From assembly GCA_032158295.1 (NCBI GenBank), contig CM063245.1, positions 3,830,700 through 3,894,699 on the forward strand: DNA of 64,000 bases, read 5' to 3'. Positions within the stretch are counted from its first letter, which is position 1, and each line of letters starts with the position of its first letter. A program made the position numbers and the translations under genes. This DNA comes from Pycnopodia helianthoides (Eukaryota > Echinodermata > Asteroidea > Forcipulatida > Asteriidae). The notes beneath the pieces are model-generated. The model was not told the origin of the DNA. It searched no databases and saw only the letters and a program-made list of their open reading frames with translations. Below are positions 50,601 to 62,600 of this stretch, in pieces.

Positions 50601-53600
50601 TCATTTCAAAAGGTGGTCGCGTTTTTGAAATATCGCCAAAATCCGCGGCGAATAAATGTCCACGCATGAAGAGTAATCCCTAATAGGAATACACAATATG
50701 ATAAATGTTTCTGACAGAAATGTTTCTCAGATTCAAAGTTGGGGGGATAAAAAATGACATCTTTTACGGATTATTCTTAATGCGTGGACATAACCGCTCC
50801 AGATTTTGTCAGCGATATCTCAAAAACTCTACCCGCTTTTGAAATGAAATTTTTCAATGGTTAGTTTTATTCAACATTTATATAGGATTAAAAATTAAAA
50901 CATTCAAACGATTCCAAAAACCCAAAAGTGCACTTTGCCTTTAAAATGCATGATCTTGTCTCTAAATTTGCGACCAGAATTTTTAGATAATCCACAGGCA
51001 ACATCACTAGCTGAAAACCTTCCCCCATCATTCAATGTTAGTACATTTGTTCAGAGGAGCAATTGCTAAAATTAACAACCAATGCTAGACCTTGTCTGGG
51101 CAAGACATTGCATGTACGAATATTCAATGAGATACTGACCTTTGACCCGGTGACCGTCTGCGGTCCTTTGAGGAGCATGGCTCTCAATACAAACTGATCT
51201 AGATCCACGCCATTGATGAAGCCGCCCAACGACACGTTACCACGAACAATTGTGTCTGAAGCAAAGATGGCAAATCAATGAGAAAAATTCAAGTATTTTA
51301 TCTGAAAATTTACATTTGAAAACTGGGAAAGTTTCTGAAATTTGAAGCAGGAAGCTTACACAATGATGTAATTTGCATTATCCACCTAATAGTTAAGATC
51401 GAGACTGGTTGGTTTCAACCTCATTCCCAGTGGTGATCTCGCCACGCCATTTTTATTCATTTGTTGAATCTATATGATTTCATGCAAATGTGTAATCGGT
51501 TTTTTCACTATTTTCTTGTGACCCAGATGGCCGATCGATCTCAAACTTCTACAGGTTTGTCAGTTTATGTATATGGTGGATTACATAAAGTGCTTACACT
51601 GCCAGCAACTGTTTTGTTAGCAAAAAACCAATTCTGTAATGTTCCTTTAAGCGCTTAGAGGCTTTTTGCAATATGCGCTATACAAGTGTCTATTATTATA
51701 TTATATATTAAATATGCCAGTATATGGCACATTTCAATTTGGCTTTTGGTCGATCCACGCTACGCACGCGCTCAAGTATGGTGGCCCCGCAAAAGAGGCA
51801 TCAAGTCATAGAGCGACTGGTCCCCTTCCATTCTTCTTTGATCTTGAGACATGTCTAACTGTATGCAGTTTAGGGTAACCGGTAAAAACATGATTCATTT
51901 GAATTAGAATCGCATCAAAACACTTGCATTTCTGACACACACGTACCAAGCGTTCAACAAGCACCATACACGCTCGCCAAAGTTTTTAACAAGCGTGCGT
52001 GCAAGCAAACCAGTGCACTTTGGGAGCAGATCAACATTGATTTTCAGCAAATCCCTACCAGGGATTAGTGACGAGAGGTATCGATACGGCCCGCTGCCCA
52101 TGGTAGCGAAGCTTGGTTAGTTTTTTCCTAATGCTAGATTGATACAATGTGCATTGAATGAAAGTGGCTGTAAACTGGCGACTGAACTGACTTAAATTTC
52201 CATTGTTCACATGGTTCTGAGTACGCACACATTTCTGAGGACAATGGAATTTACCAGGCTAGTCTGCTGCCACCTAGTGTTGATGAAAGTCTCTCATTAA
52301 ATAGGCTGCCATCGCTGAAGTCAAACAAAGGCACGCGCACAAATGTACACGCGTCATGCACAATTCTCAGCAACTGATAGGTCTTCCTTTTTCCAGTGAG
52401 GGCGCTGTTTGAGTGATCCATGTGCAAGAGTCTATTGACCCAAGAGCCCATATGCACAAGCAGCACCTTAAAAATGCACCACAATGCATCCTGGGAAACC
52501 GAGTACACGTTAACAAATAAATCAAGCTGCCAATATGGATGCCATGCTGTAGTTTCCATAACTATGCCAGGTTTTATAGTTGTGTATCTCAATGTTTCAA
52601 AATCAGTCATGATGGTTGCTGTTGTTGCTTGGACTCGGATTTCACCCAGAATCCTTTGCTGACCATAGGAATTCAGACATGCATATTGGCTATTTGCTAA
52701 CATCATCATCACAATAATCTTGGTTGTGCCATTTTCGGGGTCAATGACCCTGTGTGTTATATACAGTACATGTAGTGCGCATTTTAAGCCACTCAATATT
52801 TACACGCTTACGTGTGACATTGGTGCAAGGGGGTAAATATCTTGGGTTACCAGTGTCATCGGTGTATTACCAGCGAATATTTTGTCCCCCGTGATCGTCT
52901 GGTCTTTGGTCTTGCTCATGATTTCATCCTTCAGCGCCGTCAGATTCACACCGTTGACCAACCCTAAGATGTCGACATCATTCACAGTCACATTACTGGC
53001 CATAATACTGTGGTTGGCATAGATGACCTGATAAATAAGAAAAATGTAAAAATCATAAGAGCTATTCCTGGCCGCCTGTGGGAATTAACTTAGTCCCATT
53101 CATCCATTAACTACTGAAAACCTACTGGCAGCCAGGTATAGCGTGCCCGATATGGTGCAGAGGGTCCCCCCTATCTACCAATACTATAACACACCATTTT
53201 CCTCTTGTATAGAACTCCCCCCCTCTAAAATCCTCAAAAGAATTCCTGAGATTCCAAGCACACAATGAAGACACAATATGGTGGGGGGGGTTACCCTCTG
53301 CCCCATATCGAGCACCAATTGAGAGATTGTACAGCACACAGCAAATAAAGGTAAGGTCATAGATTGGGTTTTTGTCAACGTAATCTTGATTTATTGGCAA
53401 TTTTTTTTTTTTAATGCAACAAAAAGTCACATGTGAAAGTTTCAGCTAAATACAGTGTCCTCCACTTGCTGAGAAAACAGCAAAAAAACTGTCAGTGTAT
53501 TTTCACAAGAACGCTAAACCCATCTACGTTTAGCGAGACCACACAGCAGGTACCAACCAAGCATACACGAACGGGTTTTTCCTCCCTTATCTAAAACTGA

Positions 53601-56600
53601 AACTTCCTTCTTTGTCTTCTCTCCATGGGGTTCTTGGCTGGTACAGTAATTAAGTTTGCTTTTCTGAAAGCCCTTGGCTTCACAACCAGAAATGAAAAAC
53701 TGGTATGTCAAATTACTTCCTTGCAGATTTTTACTGCTCATTTATACCGTACCTGATCGGATGACAGATCTACTCTGGTCACAACAAAGTCTGTCCAATT
53801 CCGTCCATTGATGAAGGCTTCCACGTTCACATTCCCAGAAACTGATGCATTTTGGGCCACAAGACGTTGGAACGTCTTAACACCTGCAAGATACCATGGA
53901 CAAAAAGAATGGTGAATGTGCTATCCACTTCACTGTATGCTAATTTGTACGAAGGATCTACCCAATTGGCGGTATTTTCTTACTGCACGAGGGCGCTTTC
54001 AATGCGTCACAATGACAGTTTTGTCTGATTTTGACTTCCTGCATATTGCTATCTTGTATTAACTCTTACAGTGCCCGCTTTTTTTGCGTTTTGAACCTAA
54101 AACACCCAGCTTTTTGAGGTTTTTTCGAAATTCTGTAAAAAACAGCGCTTTACAAGAAGACAGTACATTAAGCAAAGCAAATAAACAAAGGCACAAATAA
54201 TAGGAAGAGACAGTTGGTCCTTAGTAATCAACAATTGAATAGGACATTTTTTAGAAGTATCAGGCCTGCATTGAGATAGCCAGTGCTATCAGATTTCCCT
54301 ATATATGGAGTTAAAATTTTAGAATGTCGTGATAAGGAGCTTCTTAAAATTGAACTCTAATATGAGACTAAGTATTGTTTGAAGCTTTGCATGGTGTGGA
54401 AAAATAAGAAGAAACTATAAATAAAAAGTAAACTTGCGGGTACAACCATGTGTAAATCTCTTCTGTGGGATTGTTGGCTCTGAAAAGAGCCGGTGTGGTC
54501 TCGACGTTTCGAACAGTATACTCTGCTCGTCTTCAGAAGAAACGAGCAGAGTATACTGCTCGAAACATCGAGACCACACCAGCTCTTTTCAGAGCCAACA
54601 ATTATTTATAGTTTCATTCTTATCTAACGAGACTCACCGGTAACGATTTGATTCCCATTGACGGTCAGCACATCGGTATCTATATGAATTCCATCCACTG
54701 TACCAGCAACATCCACAGTGCCAACGACGGTAACATCATCGAGAAACGTCTACACATAAACACAAATGAAATGACAGAACCTCAGAAATGTATTCATTCA
54801 AAGCATCTCACCTTCAAGTAACAAAAAACCACAAAGGGGAAACTGACTGGGTAAATTTTGAAATAATTTTGAGTTGACCAAAGAAAAAGTGACAAAAGCA
54901 AGATTTGAACCCGAGACCTCCTGATTAAAGTGCTGGCGCTCTACCAACTGAGCTGTCTAGCCCTATGTTGGCTGTCTCTCTATTTTGTTAACATCTTTGT
55001 TTGGGGTGTCAGTCAGAAGCCATACAACCTGTGACTGCCGTAAAGCCAGGGATCACACCCAAGTTTATGATACAACCTTGGAAGCAGCAGCAGAGGATCA
55101 CCTTAAGGGGATGCTCTCGTCAATTTTAACCCCCCAATTAAAAATAATTATGTATATGCGTCATTACTTTCGAGCATTTAAATCCACTACGCATAGAATT
55201 TTACCAGTTCCAATTATAGGTAACATTTTCTTTTTCAAAAACATGAAAAGATATTTTCACTTCAACTATGAGGCCTGTATGCTTTCACCTTTGACCTACA
55301 TCAGGTCAATGGTATTCACCCTTTGACCCTACGGCTGTTGGCTGTAACATACTTTTCTGCATTCATGCCTTAGCCATAGCCATGCAAACCCATAAACTAG
55401 GAAGTAAACAGAACATTTCCACTTTTGATCTGTGCCATTGATATTTCCTGTTTTCATTTGGGGTTGATCTCCCCCTTTGACCCATAAAGTCAATTCAGCC
55501 TTGACCTATGACATGAATCATTTTCCTCTATGACCTGAGAGGTTAACTCTTTCAGTGCCACGGTCGCACATGTACGATCTATTTTAAGTATTCAAAAAGT
55601 GTTCCTCAAAAATCTGGGCATTTTAGGTTCAAAATGCAAAAAAATAGCGGGCACTGTAAGAGTTAATTGAGTATTTACCCTTTGACCTATTAGGTGGGCC
55701 TCTCTTCCTTGAAGTAGCGAGTTTCTGTACAGGGCTGTAAGGTCAATTCCAGCAATGAATCCAGTTACGTTGAGACCAGCATTTGCAGAAAAGCCATCAA
55801 GGAAAGTCTTATGTCCTAAACAAACAAGGAACAATAAATAGACAAAACAGAACGAACTTTAAAACAGGTGCTACCTGCAATGAAATTGCAGTTACGTTAC
55901 GTTGTGTTTTCCTTGACTGCTGCTGTTGTCAGGGGGGACCTGAGGGCAGAAAAAGTCGTCGACAACTTCCTCCAAGCTGGTCTGTCTACGGCCTGCGCAG
56001 GGAGTTCTGGCATGTTTACATTATTAGTTCATTTCACGCTGTCAAACCAGCTCTTCCGTTAGCGCCCACACCTGCATCCTCCCTGAACACTGCCCTGCAT
56101 GATGGCCTTGCTTAGGCTGTCCTACCACATGATGTGACCGAACCACATCAGCTTCTGTCCCTTCATGGCGGCGAGAAGAGATTACTGGGGATCCACAAAA
56201 GGCTGTGCAATGCACTTCATCAAAATTGCAGTGCACCTCATCAATACCAACAACTTAGAGGTACACATTGCCTTGAATCGGCCGAGTTGGTGTATAAAAA
56301 GCGTTTGTTACAAAATCAATATGGTTAGAAAGATGTTATAAAAGTAGAATACAATGATCCACACAAATATGCCTCGAAATTGCGCGGTTTTCCTTTCACA
56401 TCGTGAACTAACACAGTCGGCCATTTTATGGAGTCAAACTTTTTACTCTACAAAATGGCCGACCGTGTTAGTTCGCAAAGTTCAAGGAAAACCATGCAAT
56501 TTCGAGGCATATTTGTGTGGATCATTGTATTCTACTTTTAAAACATATTTCTTACCATATGCATTTTATGATTAACGGTTCCAAACGCTTTTTATAGACC

Positions 56601-59600
56601 AACTCGATCGATCCAAGGCAACGTGTACCTTTAATGTTTCTCACAAATTCATGGCACATGAATACAAAACTTTTACAACATGGGTTGCCAGTAGTGTTGA
56701 AGAGACCAAGAAACGTGTTTATACAAATATTACCTGTGATAATCTGATCGGAGTATTTGTCCAGGAAATCTTCCGTCATGTTATGCCCGTTGACGAGTCC
56801 CTGGAAGATGATATGCCCAGATGTGACGGTCACTGGCTTTGTGAAGGTTTTGCTCCCCCGTATAAATTGCTCTGTAAAGGTCATTTTAGAAAAAATTACT
56901 TACTTATAACACATCCAACAACACAATTAGCGCCAATAACAGGATGAAACAGGAAACGAGAAGAAATGTTCTCAAGTGTTGTTTGAAGCTTTGCATGGTG
57001 TGGAAAAATAGGAAGGAACTATAAATAAATAAATAGTAAACTAGCGGGTACAACCATGTGTAAATCTCTTTTGTTAGACTGTTGGCTCTGAAAAGACCCA
57101 GTTTGGTCTCAATGTTTCGAGCGGTCTCTGCTCATCTGCTTCTCCTGAAGACGAGCAGAGTATACTGTTCGAAACGTCGAGACCACCATGGCTCTTTTCA
57201 GAGCCAACACTCTCACAAAAGGGATTTACACATGGCTGTACCCGCAGGTTTACTATTTATTTATAGTTGCTTCCTAGGAAACATTCAGCTTCAGATGTGA
57301 GAGGAAAACCCCCATGACGAAAACCCATGCAACCAGGTTGGGGCTGACGACCCAATTCACATGCAAGGCTCTGGTCTGAGGTGGGATTCTCAGAGGTGAA
57401 AGGCAGGGAAAGAAACCACTGAGTCAACCCGATCCCCTTTTATGACAACTGTTATAAGATTCGTCGTGCATACAAGTCAAGACTACTGTAACACTTAAAG
57501 GAACATTACAGAATTGGTTTTGCTAACAAAACAGTTGATGGCAGTGTAAGCACTTTATGTTATCCACCATATACATAAACTGACAAACCTGTAGAAGTTT
57601 GAGATCGATCGGCCATCTGGGTCACGAGAAAATAGTGAAAAACCGATTACACATTTGCATGAAACCATATAGATTAAAAAAATGAATAAAACGCTCACTG
57701 AGCGATAAACTCCAATCGGAGAATTAGTTTATTCATTTCTCATCAAATATGGCATTTCAGACAGACATATTTCAGGGGATGTTTTCTACTATCATCATCA
57801 TTAGACCGTGTAAGTTTTATGTAAATCTGTGATCAAAAGTATAAGTTTTTTTTTTACCAATTCTGTAATGTGCCTTTAAATATGAAGGTGTCACATAGAG
57901 ATAGAGCTGGCCGCTGATAAATACAAATAAAACTCATGGGTAGATTCTTATCTTTGGGCTATAAGATACAGAGATTTATTGTAACTCTTTGGCTTTACAA
58001 AGACATCGAATATGGAAGTACAGTGTTGGAGAAGCAAGAATAGAATGAGCATGGCAATGGAAAATAAGACATTTATATATTGGTTATTTGGTCACTGCGT
58101 AGAGAAAGGACTGGTCACTGACATGGTCAGTGCATGAAGGAAGGGTCAGTGTGACATTGTCAGTGGGGTGGTCAAGGTTTTGTAAAGGTTTTGCTCCCCC
58201 GTATAAATTGCTCTGTAAAGGTCATTTTTAGAAAAGACACATCAATCCTAAAAGTCCTAGACAGCCAGTCTACAATCCCGGCCAAAATGCTTGGGCCACC
58301 CATTCCTATAACGTTACAATAACCATTCCCTGTCTCACAATAAACATTCTCTCCCCCGTCCCCCGTCCCCCCGCTCAATGTTGACTGGAACGCAGAAGAC
58401 CGTGCAACAATGTGATTCAACATGTGATTCAACGTTGAAAGGGGGCAGGGGGCCCCAACGAGACATGGCCGGGATTGTAGACACTGGTCATCTGGGTGGG
58501 CATTGGAATGATTATGGTGAGGTACCTCTGTCGGTTTGTGAGACTGGGGGGGGGGAAGGGGGGGTAACAACATTACAAGCTTACACTACTTTGAGATGCA
58601 CAAAGTGCGAGGACACATAGTCAAGGGACTCTATAAAGGCTATATTACAAATAGCCGAGTGTGGGTGTCGTTAATGTAGCAACTCTTCATCACAAGGGAA
58701 AGAGGAGACAGACAAACTACTTGCCTATAGTGGATACATTAAAGAAGGTGTCCCTGTACAACGCCTGGATATCAATACCGTTGATGAGGCCGCCGACGGT
58801 GAGGTTAGCTAACATCGTTGAGTCATCAAAGAACACCACTGGACCTAATCGAGAAATGAAAACAGCATTCATTCATTCACTTGTTCATTCACCGCTGTGA
58901 TGACTTAAAGACAAAGTATACCTTTGGTTTTTTGGGACTGTTTGATTGTTTTAATCCTATATAAATGTAGATTTATACAATAAAACTAACCTGTACAAAT
59001 TTCATTTCAGAAGGTGGTAACATTTTTTGAGATATCGCCCAAAATCTGGAGCGGTTATGCCCACTTATGAAGAATAATCCCTAATAGGAATACACAATCT
59101 GAGAAATGTTACCGACAGAAACGTTTCTCAGATTCAAATTTTGGGACATCTTTTTCCATATCCACATCATTTTGAAGTGAAATATTTCTCAAAATGCTTT
59201 ATACTCGATCGCAAGTTGCTGTACTTCTAACCAAGTAAGTTTTTATTGCCATAATTTTTTAGAGTGATTACCAATCGTATACCTTCCCTTAAATGAGTTG
59301 TGCGCGTCTGCCTCTATCAAGTATAGTGTTAGAGAGAGAGAGATGGACTGCTTAGACCAATGTCAGCCTCAAGGTCATGTTGGGACGACCTTTACGACGA
59401 GGGGCATCAAGCTTCCGGAGAACGACTTGACTAGACGCCTCATTAAAAACGTGACCGGCTAGCCCAATGCAGTTTCAAATATCAAGGAATAAAACCACAA
59501 GGGAAACCGACTTGGTAAATTGTTATCTACAACACATACATGTAGCTGTAGCTAGTTTTTTTACAAACCAATTTTTAGTTAATTGTATTATAAACAGATC

Positions 59601-62600
59601 TCCGGGTGACAACAGCTGCATGAACCTTTTATCTTAGTACTGTCTTCACTGTTAAATATGTCCAAAACATTTTCCCCCCAAAACGGAACATGATGAAGCT
59701 TTGAGGGGGCACTGTTTTACCTTGGATTGTCTGATTCGTTGATAATGTCATCACATCGTTGGCCCAAGTGGATAGGTCCACCGTATCGACGTTCCCCGTT
59801 ACATGAATGGCCTGTTCTGCATGTATGCCGTCCACGAAAGTCTTCTTTCCAAGGATGGTGTGATTACCTGCAAATTATATGATGACAAATGTTCAGCCAC
59901 GCAACTGCAGATTATCCCCGAGCTTTCCTTAAACCATCTCAACTCCTTGAGAGTATGCAGCACCAGCAGCCAAATTGGCATACAGACTGCTCATCATTCA
60001 CATCAACAAAAAGTAACCCTATACTCCCGGGTGATGAGAAGCAATTATAGTTAAGTGTCTCGCTTGAGTTTGATGCGCCAGTCCACTCGGCCATGACAAG
60101 CAACTCAATGTTGAGACACAGTTAATCGCTTTCAAGTTGTGCAAAGGCTTTGTATAGTGTCACGCTGGAACTTCATATACGTGCGTAAACATCATTGGTC
60201 CAAAACACCAGTGATGTGTTAAAAAAGTATTAAAAAGGCACAACGTAAGAAATAATGGGAGCACATGACTTGTCTATAGACCCATTGCACAACACGCAGC
60301 GCGCATACACCCGCGTCTCCTGTCCGCCATTTTAGGTGTCAAAACGTGCACAAAAGGATGGTACACGCGTTTACACGCGCATTGGTGCGTAAGCACGTGT
60401 ATTATCCTTTTGTGCACGTTTTGACGACCAAAATGGCGGACTGGAGACGCGCGTTTACGCGCGCTGTTGTGCAATGGGTCTAAAGACCTTTCCATTGCAA
60501 CGTCACAGCCTGAAGTGTTGCCAACCAAAGTTGGAAATCTATGGCAAGCCATTAATGCAAAGCAAAAACGGATATAGCCACAGTTTGTAACATTGTTACA
60601 CAAATATTCAAAAATAGTGTCAAATTTGTTGGAAACAAAGCAACCAATCATGGGATGTATTCTTTTCAATTGAAATTTTGCAGAAATGTTGAATTTAGTC
60701 ACAACATCTGTTCACACAAATTGAATGTTTTGCTAACATTCGGCCGGCCATGCCAACCACAGCGGTTCGTTTATCAACAATGGAAAGATCTAGATTATAT
60801 ATTTTCTGAAGAAAAAAAAATGAGCTTATCTTTTTTACTCGATGTTGAAACTGAGCTAACCTTTCAGTGTGACAACGTCTTGTGTGAGATTCAAACCATT
60901 CACATATCCATTGAGATCTACATCACCGGCAGCTGTGACTGGACGTTGTGAATACCCTGGGTCCGGCCAAGGTCCCATTAGCTTCAAGTAACGGCGGGAA
61001 AAAAAGTGAAATAATTGCACACACATACACCCAATAAGTAATAACTGTTGAATGTCAGTGGTAATCATATTAATGTTACTTAAAGGAACAATACAGAATT
61101 GGTTTTTGCTAACAAAACAGTTGCTGGCAGTGTAAGCACTTTATGTAATCCACCATATACATAAACTGACAAACCTGTAGAAGTTTGAGATCGATCGGCC
61201 ATCTGGGTCACGGGAAAATAGTGAAAAACCGATTACACATTTGCATGAAATCATATAGATTCAAACAAATGAATAAAACGCTCACTGAGCGATAAACTCC
61301 AATCGGAAAATTGGTTTATTCATTTCTCATCAAATATGGCATTTCAGACAGAAATATTTCAAGGGATGTTTTCTGCTATCACCATCATTAGACCATGTAA
61401 GTTTTATGTAAATCTGTGATCAAAAAGTATATTTTACAAGTTTTTTTCTTACCAAATCTGTAATGTTCCTTTAATGTAATGTAAACAATTATTTATCTAG
61501 CTGGTCTCATCTGTCAGTTTCTCTAACTGTCTAGTGTTTCATGTCCTTGTCCAGTCCGAGTCTTTGTCTGTCACAGGGAGAATCTTAAAAGCACTATGCT
61601 TCACATTTTCCGCTGCATATTGGTTATAACGTTAACAGACCAAGTATCATAAATTTGTAATAATGATGTCTCAACCACTGTTTGTAGGTATGTAATGCCT
61701 TAAAGGTATTGTACACTTTTGGTAACAGCTCAAAATCAGTGTCCACATTTTGTGTGATTAAACATATGCATGAACAAACAAACCTGTGAAAGTTTGAGCT
61801 CAATTGGTCACCGAGGTCACGAGAAATTAGTGAAAAGAGACCTTATGTGTTTTCTGTTTTTTCAAACATCAAGTTTTTATCACGCGTGATAAAAACTATT
61901 GCTTTACTCATTTCTCAGAAACGATAGCATTTTAGGCAGAAATATTTTTAAGGAACCCTTTCCACCATTACTTACTTTAAATCATGTAAGTTATATGTGA
62001 ATCTGTGAACATTTGTGTTTTTCGAGTTTACCAATAGTGTACAGGGCCTTTAACTATATTTGATACATTTTTTTGTTGTGACCAGTATTGAAATAAATGT
62101 CTAAACTATTTATTTCTATTTCCCTGACACATGTACACACACCCAGCTGTGTTGCATTCACACTGTTGACATTCCTTTGTTCTGTACACTCAAGGAAAAT
62201 CCTGTTCTTCAACACTGTAAAAAACACTGTGTGGACATGTGGAAGTCCACACAGTGTTTCCAAGCCCCTACATTGTGTGGACATCTTTTGTTCCCAGGTC
62301 CATACTTCATATGTAATACTTATATAAACACACCCACACACACACGTGTGTGTAAACACCTGCAATCGGGGACCTCCTATTGTCCCTCTTTTGTTTGTAT
62401 TCTAACTTTTTGGCAACAGCTCCCGTTGGTTTTGTACACGTTTTCCAACTGGGGACCTTTCCCCAACGGGGACCCTATTGTCCTCTTTTGTTATAGGTCC
62501 CCGGTTTGAATGTGTATACCTACTCACACACACATACTTTTGCACACACCATTGTGGGTACTTCCTATTGTTGTTCTATTGTTCCCTTTTCTAAAGAATT

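Noticed and set aside
52251..52796. 181-codon minus-strand open frame
   Set aside because: It lies in intron 9, has no splice-compatible link to the stalk repeat, no recognisable motif, and overlaps repeat-edge motifs seen elsewhere in the window.
52812..52870. Longer version of exon 9 ending at a GTAAGC donor
   Set aside because: It would join exon 10 out of frame and break the K-x-F-A-D strand of the repeat; the GTAATA donor at 52871 keeps both.
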